Shown piece after piece: positions 44,897-53,440 of a stretch of 64,000 nt of DNA. The translations under genes were made by a program, and so were the position numbers. The DNA comes from Myxococcota bacterium (GTDB lineage Bacteria; Myxococcota_A; UBA9160; SMWR01): the NCBI GenBank assembly GCA_022447545.1, contig JAKVBI010000022.1:1-64000 (forward strand), written 5' to 3'. The notes below the pieces were generated by a model, which was not told the DNA's origin, ran no database searches, and saw nothing but the letters and a program-made list of their open reading frames with translations. Numbering within the stretch: position 1 is the stretch's first letter; every line of letters starts with the position of its first letter.

Positions 44897-46291
44897 TCAG
44901 AACTGGAAGTAGATGAATGGCTGCGAGTGAATGGGGTCGAAAGCGAAGGCCAGCCCAAAGAGCACCCCGTAGAGCACCGCGAATCCGACTGCGGGGATCT
45001 GCCTCCATGCGTCCCGGATTGGAAGCTTTTGAGTTGCGATTTGAGCAAGGGCCAATGCCCCAAGGACAAAGAACACGTGGGGATCGGCCGATTGCGAGCC
45101 CGGAGATTCAAACAGCACAAAGCTGCGACAAATCTCGAGTGCTGTGGCGAGGTTTGTTGCCCGAAAGAAGATCCAGGCCACGCAGACCCACCAGAACGTC
45201 AATGCGAGGCCGAGGATTTCGGGAAGTCTGCCCTCGCCGACATGGCGCTTCCACTCCCGGTGAACGATCAAAGCGAATCCGTGCAGCAAGCCCCAGATCA
45301 GAAAGTTTCCCGAGGCGCCGTGCCACAGTCCCCCCAGCACCATGGTGATGAGGAGGTTGCGATAGGTCGTGAGGCGTGGGCCTCGGCTGCCGCCCAGCGG
45401 GATGAATAGGTAGTCCCGAAGCCAACTCGACAGGCTGATGTGCCAGTGCCGCCAGAAACTTGCAATGTTGGTGGTCAGGTACGGGGCTCGAAAGTTGGCC
45501 CCCAGCCGATAGCCGAGGAGCCCCGCCGACGCGATGGCCATGTCCGAGTAGCCCGAGAAGTCACAGTAGATCTGCACCGCGTAGGAGAGCGCGGCCAGCC
45601 AGGCTCCCGATGCGTCCCAGGCGGAGGGGTTGGCGAAGTAGGTGTCTACGAAGGGTGAGAGATTGTCGGAGATGCAGGCTTTCTTGACAAACCCGACCAG
45701 GAACAAAACGAGGCATGCCCGCAGGGGAACGTCGAGAGGGCTTCTCGGGGTCGTGAGTTGGGGGAGAAAGTTGGCGGCTCGTACAATGGGGCCCGCAACG
45801 AGTTGGGGGAAGAAGCCGACGAACAGCGCCAGATCGAGAAAGTCACGGGTTGGACGAAGGGTGCCCCGATGGATGTCGAGGGTGTAACTCATGGATTGGA
45901 AGGTGTAGAAGCTGATGCCCACTGGCAGGACCAGATCGAGGGTCGTGTGGCTGAGGGGGAGCCCGAGCCACCGCCCGAGTTCCACCGCCGATTGGCCGAA
46001 GAAATCGTAGTACTTGAAGATCCCCAGCATGCCGAGATTGACGACAAGGCTCGTGACCAGCCAGGCTCGCTGGGTTCGAGGGGATCGCGCCGTGGCGATG
46101 CCGAGCCCTGCCGCGTAGTCGACCGCTGTCGAGAGCAGGATGAGCGCCAGGAATCGCCAATCCCAGGCCGCGTAGAAGGCGTAGCTCGCGGCGAGTAACC
46201 AGAGCTTTCGCGCTCGAGTTCGCTTGAGGCTCCAGTGGACGGCTAGGACCACAGCCAGGAATAAGAGAAAACGCATTTCGACAAAGAGCAC
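44897..46291 (-). CDS. MBOAT-family O-acyltransferase (AlgI-like)
   Basis: This 464-residue membrane-bound O-acyltransferase resembles AlgI: G-I-S-F-Y-T-F-Q-S-M-S-Y, Y-C-D-F-S-G-Y-S-D-M-A-I, S-F-W-R-H-W-H-I-S-L-S-S-W, and the catalytic His region L-W-H-G-A-S-x-N-F-x-x-W-G. About ten membrane segments are visible. It would pass acyl groups, usually acetyl, across the inner membrane to a polysaccharide, working with an SGNH partner. GTG 46291 begins immediately after the stop of the upstream SGNH-like gene (TAG|GTG), so the two form a pair. Confidence 0.93.
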   Translation of the reverse strand: MLFVEMRFLLFLAVVLAVHWSLKRTRARKLWLLAASYAFYAAWDWRFLALILLSTAVDYAAGLGIATARSPRTQRAWLVTSLVVNLGMLGIFKYYDFFGQSAVELGRWLGLPLSHTTLDLVLPVGISFYTFQSMSYTLDIHRGTLRPTRDFLDLALFVGFFPQLVAGPIVRAANFLPQLTTPRSPLDVPLRACLVLFLVGFVKKACISDNLSPFVDTYFANPSAWDASGAWLAALSYAVQIYCDFSGYSDMAIASAGLLGYRLGANFRAPYLTTNIASFWRHWHISLSSWLRDYLFIPLGGSRGPRLTTYRNLLITMVLGGLWHGASGNFLIWGLLHGFALIVHREWKRHVGEGRLPEILGLALTFWWVCVAWIFFRATNLATALEICRSFVLFESPGSQSADPHVFFVLGALALAQIATQKLPIRDAWRQIPAVGFAVLYGVLFGLAFAFDPIHSQPFIYFQF

Positions 46292-47380
46292 CTAGTGGGC
46301 TCCTGTCTTGGTCCGCCGAACGAACATTCGTGCGAGTTGTCTGGAGAAGTGGTGGGCCCCCTGACGGTTGAGATGGGTCCGGTCGGAGAAGTAGCGAGGG
46401 TTCTTGCCGTCGGGGCTCTCCAGGGGATCCTCGAGGTCGAGTAGGGTTCCGGGCAACTGCCCCGACGCGAAAGTCGTGCGGAAGGGTTCGCTCTTGGAAA
46501 CTCCAAAAAATGGCATGATCACCCAGGAAATCTCTGCACCATCGGGCACTCCCTCGGCAATGGCTCGGAAACGAGATGTGGCGGCCTTGGGAAGGGGGGA
46601 TTTGTCCACCGCCGTGAAGTCGCTCGATACGATGCCTTCTCGCATGCTTTCGATCAGTTTCTGAAAGGCGCCCCTTCGGATCGCAATCTCGTTCGGGTAG
46701 GCGTCCTCGATGGCCACGAACCCCTGGCCCTCGTCGAGGGGGGTTCTCGAAGCAGGAATGGAAGCGGTGGAACGCGCGAGTTCTCCCGCGGCCACGGCAT
46801 GGTAAGCGGCTGCGAGGAGATGGTTGGCCATGGACGTCAGTTTGTCGTCGAAATCGAGTCTTGACGAGGCGAGCAGTCGTAGGACCTGAAGGGTGTTGGC
46901 CGAATCGTGAACGGCGACGACACGGGCTGTCGTGACGTTCTCGTAGTCGAGCCAAACACGGGTATTGGGCTCGACGATCACCCAGCGTAATGAGGCTGGG
47001 GCGTCTTTCAGATAAGCCTCGAGAAAGCGCTGCCCATCTGCGAAAGTCAGGCCGGGGATTCCGGCATTGAAGGAGCGGGTGGGTGCGCCGAGGCGTGCGG
47101 TTTCTGCATCGAAGACTCGGGGGTCGATGCCTCGATAGAGCGAACTGGTGCCGAATAGGAGCACGTCGAACTCGGCGGCGTTCTCCTTCCAGAAGGTCAG
47201 CTTGTCGCTCAGTTGCCGCACCTGTGGCAGGGGGCTGCTCTGCTGCACTCCGGAGCGGACCAGACTCGTCGTCGCGAGCAAGCTGGTGACGCAGAGCAGG
47301 GCGTAGAGGCACAACTGCCTTGCAGAGGCACGGGTAGCCCCCTCTCCTTGAGGCGGCAGGGGCTCCGGGGTGCGCGTCAT
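46292..47380 (-). CDS. SGNH/AlgX-like acyltransferase partner, membrane-anchored
   Basis: This is a 362-residue protein with an N-terminal signal anchor (LYALLCVTSLLATTS), then F-G-T-S-S-L-Y-R-G-I (SGNH block I with nucleophile Ser), a V-E-P-N-T segment, and the C-terminal D-x-x-H as SDRTHLNRQG (block V). This is the pattern of periplasmic O-acetyltransferases such as AlgJ/AlgX that take acyl groups from an MBOAT. It directly precedes the MBOAT gene. The polysaccharide acceptor is unknown. It is divergent from the GT2 gene, with 116 bp between. Confidence 0.78.
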   Translation of the reverse strand: MTRTPEPLPPQGEGATRASARQLCLYALLCVTSLLATTSLVRSGVQQSSPLPQVRQLSDKLTFWKENAAEFDVLLFGTSSLYRGIDPRVFDAETARLGAPTRSFNAGIPGLTFADGQRFLEAYLKDAPASLRWVIVEPNTRVWLDYENVTTARVVAVHDSANTLQVLRLLASSRLDFDDKLTSMANHLLAAAYHAVAAGELARSTASIPASRTPLDEGQGFVAIEDAYPNEIAIRRGAFQKLIESMREGIVSSDFTAVDKSPLPKAATSRFRAIAEGVPDGAEISWVIMPFFGVSKSEPFRTTFASGQLPGTLLDLEDPLESPDGKNPRYFSDRTHLNRQGAHHFSRQLARMFVRRTKTGAH

Positions 47381-47496
47381 GCGGGGCGCTCGAGCGGCAT
47401 GGGACGTGTGATAGGTTAGAAGTCGGTGGGAGGGAAGTCGAATGGCCGCGACGTTGCGGCGCTGTGTGGGGCTGCTACGAATCCTCGCAACGAGCC

Positions 47497-48699
47497 ATGA
47501 GGGACTCCGGAACGCCGTCTTCGATGCAAACGAGTGAATCTGCGGCGATCGAACTGTCGATCGTGATGCCGTGCCTCAATGAGGCAGACACCCTGGAAGT
47601 CTGCATCGAGAAGGCGCAGAGGTCCCTGCGAGAGCTGGGAATCCAGGGCGAGGTCGTTGTTGCCGACAATGGGAGCGACGATGGTTCGCCCGAGATTGCC
47701 GAACGCTGTGGCGCGCGGGTCGTCCGAGTCGCAGAGCGAGGATACGGGAGCGCTTTGATGGGAGGCATCGAGGCCTCTCGTGGTCGGTACATCCTCATGG
47801 GGGATGCCGATGACAGCTACGATTTTCTCGAAATCGAGGGGTTCGTCGAGAAATTGCGCCAGGGAAATGACCTGGTTCAGGGGTGTCGGTTGCCGGGCGG
47901 CGGAGGTCGAATCGTCTCGGGAGCGATGCCGGTGCTGCATCGATGGTTCGGGAATCCTCTTCTTACGCTCATGGTGCGGTGGATGTTCGGCGCTCCGATT
48001 CACGACGCCTATTGTGGACTGAGGGCATTCACGAAGAGCCACTACGATCGCCTGGACCAACGGTGTACCGGGATGGAATTCGCGACCGAGATGATCGTGA
48101 AGTCATCGTTGCTGCGCGCGAAGATTGCAGAAGTTCCCATCACCCTGCATCCCGATGGTCGCAGCTCTCATGGCCCTCATCTGCGAACGTTTCGCGACGG
48201 CTGGCGAACGGTCCGATTCTTCCTGATGTATAGCCCGCGATGGCTCTTCCTTTATCCAGGGCTTCTGTTGATCGCATTGGGCGCGTTGGGCTACGCGGTG
48301 GCGCTCCCTGGACTCGAAATCTTCGGTCTGGGCTTCGATGCACACACATTGCTGTTCGCCAGCCTGTTTGTCCTGATGGGTTATCAGTCCGTTCTGTTCG
48401 CGCTGTTGACCAAGACCTTCGCGGTCACAGAAGGCCTGATGCCCGAGGATCCACGTCTCGATCGGTTTTTCGAGATGGCGAAGTTGGAGGCGGGCCTGGT
48501 TGTGGGCCTGGGGGCGTTGTTCTGCGGAGGGGGCCTGTTGGTTGGTGCAGTGGAGCAGTGGAGAGAATCCGGGTTTGGGTCTCTGGACTACGCGCATACC
48601 ATGCGCTGGGTGATTCCAGGGGTGACTTTGGCTGCACTCGGCTTCCAGACGGTTCTCTGGAGCTTCTACGTGAGCATTCTGGGAATGCGACGCCGATGA
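47497..48699 (+). CDS. Family 2 glycosyltransferase with C-terminal membrane segments
   Basis: This protein of about 400 residues is a GT2 of the dolichol-phosphate-mannose-synthase/undecaprenyl type: IVMPCLNEADTL, VVADNGSDDGSPE, and the metal-binding D-A-D-D-S, followed by a long C-terminal region with about four membrane segments (from W-L-F-L-Y-P-G-L-L-L-I-A onward). It probably loads a sugar onto a polyprenyl lipid for periplasmic GT-C enzymes. Starts at ATG 47497 and ATG 47524 are both possible. It begins a six-gene run; the methyltransferase start overlaps its stop (ATGA). Confidence 0.88.
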   Translation: MRDSGTPSSMQTSESAAIELSIVMPCLNEADTLEVCIEKAQRSLRELGIQGEVVVADNGSDDGSPEIAERCGARVVRVAERGYGSALMGGIEASRGRYILMGDADDSYDFLEIEGFVEKLRQGNDLVQGCRLPGGGGRIVSGAMPVLHRWFGNPLLTLMVRWMFGAPIHDAYCGLRAFTKSHYDRLDQRCTGMEFATEMIVKSSLLRAKIAEVPITLHPDGRSSHGPHLRTFRDGWRTVRFFLMYSPRWLFLYPGLLLIALGALGYAVALPGLEIFGLGFDAHTLLFASLFVLMGYQSVLFALLTKTFAVTEGLMPEDPRLDRFFEMAKLEAGLVVGLGALFCGGGLLVGAVEQWRESGFGSLDYAHTMRWVIPGVTLAALGFQTVLWSFYVSILGMRRR

Positions 48700-49349
48700 A
48701 TTGGTTTCGCCGTCTCCACGAGCACCACCATAGGACGCGGCGGACTGAAGCATTGACGCGACATCTGAGCCGATTGATCCCACCGGCATCTCGTCTGTTG
48801 GATGTGGGTTGCGGCGATGGTTTGTTGACGAGTCAACTGGCGGAGCAGTGCGTTGATGTTGCGGTGACCGGGGTGGATGTTCTGATTCGGAAAGATACTC
48901 ACGTTCCGGTGAGCTCTTTCGACGGCGTGTCTCTGCCGTTTTCAGATGGGTCTTTCGATGTGGTGATGATGGTGGATGTCGTCCATCACAGCGACGACCC
49001 TTTTCGGCTGCTCTCCGAGGCGGCGAGGGTCGCCAGCCGCTGCCTCGTTCTGAAGGACCACACTTTGCAGGGTGCGCTGGCGGCACCGACCCTGGCCTAC
49101 ATGGATCGATTCTCCAACCTACGTCACGGCGTCGACGTGCCGTGCAACTACTGGACGCCGGAAACCTGGTCCCGCGCGTTCGGCGACCTGCAATTACACG
49201 TCGAAGAATGGGATTCACGGCTCGCTCTCTATCCATGGGGGTCGAGGTGGCTGTTGGAACGTTCGATGCACTTCGTTGCGCGCCTGGGTGTGCGTACAAC
49301 GGCAGCGATGCAACTGCCGGACTCCGAGCCATTTGACGCCGCGCTCTGA
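48696..49349 (+). CDS. SAM-dependent methyltransferase (class I)
   Basis: This 217-residue methyltransferase has motif I L-L-D-V-G-C-G-D-G-L, then V-T-G-V-D-V, L-P-F-S-D-G-S-F-D-V-V-M-M-V-D-V-V-H-H, typical of the Methyltransf_11 group. The substrate is probably a small or lipid-linked intermediate of the surrounding pathway (inference). It overlaps the GT2 gene by 4 nt and the next gene by about 17 nt. Confidence 0.85.
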   Translation: MNWFRRLHEHHHRTRRTEALTRHLSRLIPPASRLLDVGCGDGLLTSQLAEQCVDVAVTGVDVLIRKDTHVPVSSFDGVSLPFSDGSFDVVMMVDVVHHSDDPFRLLSEAARVASRCLVLKDHTLQGALAAPTLAYMDRFSNLRHGVDVPCNYWTPETWSRAFGDLQLHVEEWDSRLALYPWGSRWLLERSMHFVARLGVRTTAAMQLPDSEPFDAAL

Positions 49350-50667
49350 GTCGAACACGCTGCTCTGTGTCGCTCTAGGTGTCGCGGCGTGGGTTCGCTG
49401 GCTGGCTCTCGAGCAGTTCGCTGGCGCTCATCTGGCGGGTGATGAGACCTACTATGTGCATCTGGCCGAGGCCATTGCCAACGGAGAGGGGCACGATAGC
49501 GCATGGCGCCCCCCGCTGTATCCGTTGTTTATGGGGTGGGTGATCTCGCTGTGGCCATCGCTGGATGCTGTGCGTTGGGTACAGATTCTGCTCTCGGTCA
49601 TCTCGGTGGGTGTTTTGTTCCGCGTTTGCGACCGTCGGTACGGTGCGCGTCCCGCCTTCGTGACCGGACTGGCTGCGGCACTGTGCCCAGCGCTGGTCCA
49701 CTATGGTCATTTCCTTTGGTCCGAGGCTCTGGCAGCGCCCCTGATGGCGGTCTTCGTCTGGTGTGCGGACCGTTTCGATCGCATGGGGCGTGGGCGCGAT
49801 GCCTTTGCGTGCGGAGTGGTTCTGGGGTTGCTGGCTCTCACGAAGGAGGTCTGGGTCTACTTCGGTGCAGTGGTTCTGGTCTGGATGGCCTGGCGCCAGC
49901 GAGCCCGAGCGGCCCGAGCCTCCTCGGTCCTCGCTGCTTGTGCGTTGGGTCTGGCCTGCGTGGTTTTGCCGTGGACGGCCCGAAATTATCTCCAGTCCGG
50001 GGGGTTCGTCCTGATCTCCATGAATCGCTGGTTCCCGATCGCCATGGGGAATTTCTATCCCGACGATGATTGGTATCTGGGTAGCTACAGCCATGATCAG
50101 CGTGAAGCCCTGAAGGATCGAGTCGTGTCCATGTCGGGGCCGGAATACGACGCCATGTGGCAAGAGATCGCACTGGAGTTGATTGCCGATCATCAACCCT
50201 GGTGGGCCTTTCAGAAAAGCATACGGGGCGTAGTTGGGCTCTACAACGTTCGCAGTCAGCCACTTCGATTTCTCGAAGAGGGCTGGGTGAAGCCTTCCCC
50301 GTCGGGTGCGGTGACTCTGGTCGTGACTGAGGTCGGTGGCTACTACGTCTTTATGCTGCTTGGAATTGCGGCATTGTGGTTGGTTCCAGGGGGAGGGCTC
50401 AAACCACTGGTGGTGCTCGCGGTCCTCTACGTGACGGGCGTGCACCTGATCGCGAATGCGACTCCGCGCTTTCATGTTCCGCTGCTGCCGCTCTTCGCGA
50501 TCTACATCGGTCCTCTGATGGCGATGGGGCGCGGGGTGGGCGGACTCCCTCGTTGGCAGAGAGTTGGTGCGGCGATCACCCTGGTCGCTTTCGTCCTGAT
50601 TCCGTTGCCGCGTTCCTGGTCGGTGATGGTGGACGTCTGGAATGGAATCGGTGGGGGGACGGGCTGA
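49333..50667 (+). CDS. GT-C (PMT/ArnT-like) membrane glycosyltransferase
   Basis: This is a protein of about 444 residues with some ten membrane segments. Its first loop has A-G-D-E-T-Y-Y, the acidic D-E-x-x-Y signature of PMT/ArnT-like GT-C transferases, followed by W-R-P-P-L-Y-P-L-F-M-G, also typical. It would transfer a sugar from a polyprenyl-phosphate donor in the periplasm, fitting with the upstream GT2 that makes such donors. The start is uncertain: TTG 49333 is used because it overlaps the methyltransferase gene, but a later start near 49360 is possible. Confidence 0.82.
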   Translation: MTPRSESNTLLCVALGVAAWVRWLALEQFAGAHLAGDETYYVHLAEAIANGEGHDSAWRPPLYPLFMGWVISLWPSLDAVRWVQILLSVISVGVLFRVCDRRYGARPAFVTGLAAALCPALVHYGHFLWSEALAAPLMAVFVWCADRFDRMGRGRDAFACGVVLGLLALTKEVWVYFGAVVLVWMAWRQRARAARASSVLAACALGLACVVLPWTARNYLQSGGFVLISMNRWFPIAMGNFYPDDDWYLGSYSHDQREALKDRVVSMSGPEYDAMWQEIALELIADHQPWWAFQKSIRGVVGLYNVRSQPLRFLEEGWVKPSPSGAVTLVVTEVGGYYVFMLLGIAALWLVPGGGLKPLVVLAVLYVTGVHLIANATPRFHVPLLPLFAIYIGPLMAMGRGVGGLPRWQRVGAAITLVAFVLIPLPRSWSVMVDVWNGIGGGTG

Positions 50668-50668
50668 G

Positions 50669-52093
50669 GTGAGCTTTCGTCCTCGTCGGAACTCGAGGAA
50701 TGGCCCGGGGCGAATTCTTCGGGGCATGTGCTTCTGCCTGGCTGCGACATTCTGGGTGGGTGTGGGGAGTTGGACTGCGTGTCGACCTTCCGCACCCCCC
50801 CGCCCGGACATCATATTGATCTCCCTCGATACGCTGCGGCGCGATGCAGTCGGTGCTCGAACTTCGGACGGTCGGCCGGTGACTCCAAATCTGGACGCGC
50901 TGGCTACCCGCAGTGTTGAATTCACCCGTGCCTACGCACCTGTGCCTTTTACCCTGACGTCCCACATGACACTCTTTACCGGCTTGAGACCGGCGGTTCA
51001 CGGGATGGAGGGGCGAGGGGATCGTCTGAACGCGAAGGCGACGACGCTACCTCAGTTCCTCGAGCGAGCGGGTTACGCAACTCTTGGCGTTTCCACCAAC
51101 GCGTGGATGAAGGGCGAGTATGGGTTCGATCGCGGATTCGACCACTACGGAGAAATTCCGCCGGGCGATACGTTTGCCGACCGTGCCATCGATCGCGCAC
51201 TCGAGTGGGTGGACGAGAGGCCTCCGGACTCCCCGTTGTTTCTTTTTCTGCATCTGCTCGATGCCCACTCGGATTGGCGGAACCTTCCGTACGATTCGCC
51301 CGATGAGTACCGCGAGGGCCTGGCCGTTGCCGAGACCACCTTTTGCAGTGACGAGGGGGTGTGTGCCACCCGATTCTTGATCGATTCGGATCGCTCCGAC
51401 AGGGAGTTCTCGCAGCGAGAGATGGAGATTCTCCACGAGTTGTACCTACGGGGTGTGGCCTACCTCGACGCTGAACTCGGTCGTTTGTTCGCCGCTCTGG
51501 AGCAGCGAGGGATCTTCGAGCAGGCACTGGTGATCGTGACTTCCGATCACGGGGAGGCGTTTCGAGAACATGGCCGGTTTCTCCACGGACAACCCTACGA
51601 GGAGACCCTTGCCATCCCTCTCCTGATCAAGTTGCCCGATGCGGAAGGGGTGAAACCCCGGAGAGTGTCGGCCCTGGTGTCGAACGAGGATTTGCTGCCC
51701 ACGGTGCTCGAATATCTCGAAGTGACGATCCCTGATGACCTCCAGGGCCGGAGCATGGTTCCTCTCTTGCGGGGGGAAGATGGCGCGCGTGACGTGGTGG
51801 TGGGGGGGGATGCCGTCCATCGCCGTCGTGCCATCGCGGACGATCGGTATCGCCTGGTCGTCGGGTTGGAAGATTCCCGGGTTGAATTGTTCGACCTGAA
51901 GCGGGACCCCCAGGGAGGGGCAGCATCGCGTGTGGAACGGCCGGAGAGGGTGAGGGCACTTCGGTCTCGGCTCGACGAACAAGTTCTCAGAGACACGGAA
52001 CTCGCCCGCGAGTACGCGCCGATCCGAGATGGTGAAAGCGTTCTCGACGGTGACGACGAGCGTTGGCTTCGAAGCCTGGGGTACCTGGACTGA
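50669..52093 (+). CDS. Sulfatase-fold lipoprotein enzyme with Thr nucleophile position
   Basis: This is a 474-residue alkaline-phosphatase-superfamily protein. It has I-S-L-D-T-L-R-R-D for metal binding, the nucleophile region P-F-T-L-T-S-H-M-T-L-F-T-G, and V-T-S-D-H-G-E-A-F. The formylglycine Cys/Ser of sulfatases is replaced by Thr (about residue 95), as in the homologue at 672-2645, so a phosphoester transfer or hydrolysis is more likely. GTG 50669 gives an Arg-rich signal ending W-T-A-C, a possible lipid-attachment Cys at about residue 38; ATG 50726 is the alternative. It sits in the middle of the glycan operon and may decorate the polymer. Confidence 0.83.
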   Translation: MSFRPRRNSRNGPGRILRGMCFCLAATFWVGVGSWTACRPSAPPRPDIILISLDTLRRDAVGARTSDGRPVTPNLDALATRSVEFTRAYAPVPFTLTSHMTLFTGLRPAVHGMEGRGDRLNAKATTLPQFLERAGYATLGVSTNAWMKGEYGFDRGFDHYGEIPPGDTFADRAIDRALEWVDERPPDSPLFLFLHLLDAHSDWRNLPYDSPDEYREGLAVAETTFCSDEGVCATRFLIDSDRSDREFSQREMEILHELYLRGVAYLDAELGRLFAALEQRGIFEQALVIVTSDHGEAFREHGRFLHGQPYEETLAIPLLIKLPDAEGVKPRRVSALVSNEDLLPTVLEYLEVTIPDDLQGRSMVPLLRGEDGARDVVVGGDAVHRRRAIADDRYRLVVGLEDSRVELFDLKRDPQGGAASRVERPERVRALRSRLDEQVLRDTELAREYAPIRDGESVLDGDDERWLRSLGYLD

Positions 52094-52171
52094 GGCGAGT
52101 CATGCGGGGGTCCAGGGCGGGTGGTACGCTCGATCCAGCGTCGTGATGGTTCGGCGCGGCAAGCAACTGGG

Positions 52172-53440
52172 ATGGTTGGTCCTTCACCTCGCTTTCGCCT
52201 TTACACCACGCCCCGCAGCTATTGGACGCTCGTGCGGGAGAGCGCGCTATCGGGGTTCTCGGTAGGAGACGCCCTTCCTCGGCTGGAAGATGCCGTGGCA
52301 CGGCGTGTGGGACTCCCCCACGCCGTGGCGACCGCCCGTGCGAGAACGGGTCTTTTTCTGGCCGTTCGCCAACTCGTCGAGCCTGGACGAGAAGTGGTCT
52401 TGTCGCCCTACACGATTCACGAAGTTGTGAACATGGTGATCTGTGCCGGGGGGGTGCCCGTGTTCGCAGACATCGACCGTGCGACCTGCAATCTAGATCC
52501 TGCGGCAGCCCAGGCGGCGATCACAGAGTCCACGGGAGCGGTGCTGGCAACGCATCTTCACGGTCTTGCCATGGACCTGGAACCCATGGCGAGATGGTGT
52601 GCTGCGCGCGGTATCGCCCTCATCGAGGACGCTGCTCAAGCGTTTGGAGCTCGAGTGGGTGGACGATCCGTAGGAAGTTTCGGCGATGCCGGGGTGTTCA
52701 GTTTCGGGATGTACAAGAATCTCACGAGCTTTCTCGGAGGGATGTTGGTGACGCCTCACCAGGAGGCCGCGGATGGCTGGCGCCGTGCGAGGTCCTCGTA
52801 CCCTGCGACACCATTCGGAGAAATTCTGGGGGAGATGGGCCGTGCGGCGAGTACCGACCTGGCCACCTGGCCACCGCTCTTCCGTCCTCTGGTGTTCCCC
52901 CTGTTTCGCTTCGGGTACCTGCGCGGGATTGGCTGGCTCAACAGTCGTGTGACGGTCGAAAGCAATCCCTTGGCGCGAGAAGGAGAACCCCGGGAGTACA
53001 TGGTGCAGATGCGTTCTGCCCAGGCGAAGGTGGCCCTCGATCGGATGGAGGGTGTCGATGAGGATGTAGCCGTTCGCATCGAACACGCGCGTCGGTATCA
53101 AGAGGGGCTCGGGGATCTGGATGCGCTCTTGTTGCCTCCGTGGCGGGAGGATGGATCTCACACGTACAGCTACTTCCCCGTTCAGTTCGAAGACCGCGAA
53201 GCGCTGATCCGTCACATGATGCGTTCGGGTTGTGATGTTGCTGCTCAGCACCTGAGAAATTGTGCCGACCTGCCGTGTTTCGAGGCCTACGCCCGGGATT
53301 GTCCCCAGGCCAGGCTGACGGCGGCTTCCACCATTCTGCTGCCCACCTATCCGCGGTACGGGGTCGAGGACGTTGAACGCAACGTTCGCGCGATCCGTTG
53401 CTTCTTCGGTAGGAATCCGGGTGGGGCGGTGTTTTCGTGA
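52172..53440 (+). CDS. DegT/DnrJ/EryC1-family PLP aminotransferase
   Basis: This 422-residue protein belongs to the sugar-aminotransferase family: I-E-D-A-A-Q-A-F-G-A (PLP Asp153), S-F-G-D-A-G-V-F-S-F and the internal-aldimine Lys182 in G-M-Y-K-N-L. The family makes amino sugars from NDP-ketosugars, though relatives aminate other ketones (for example in cyclitol pathways). ATG 52172 is used; GTG 52121 is a longer option with no better ribosome-binding site. It follows the sulfatase-like gene by 78 bp, and its stop overlaps the oxidoreductase GTG (GTGA). Confidence 0.87.
   Translation: MVGPSPRFRLYTTPRSYWTLVRESALSGFSVGDALPRLEDAVARRVGLPHAVATARARTGLFLAVRQLVEPGREVVLSPYTIHEVVNMVICAGGVPVFADIDRATCNLDPAAAQAAITESTGAVLATHLHGLAMDLEPMARWCAARGIALIEDAAQAFGARVGGRSVGSFGDAGVFSFGMYKNLTSFLGGMLVTPHQEAADGWRRARSSYPATPFGEILGEMGRAASTDLATWPPLFRPLVFPLFRFGYLRGIGWLNSRVTVESNPLAREGEPREYMVQMRSAQAKVALDRMEGVDEDVAVRIEHARRYQEGLGDLDALLLPPWREDGSHTYSYFPVQFEDREALIRHMMRSGCDVAAQHLRNCADLPCFEAYARDCPQARLTAASTILLPTYPRYGVEDVERNVRAIRCFFGRNPGGAVFS

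Noticed and set aside
50669-52093. Classical arylsulfatase assignment
   Set aside because: The Cys/Ser needed for formylglycine is absent; Thr occupies the position.
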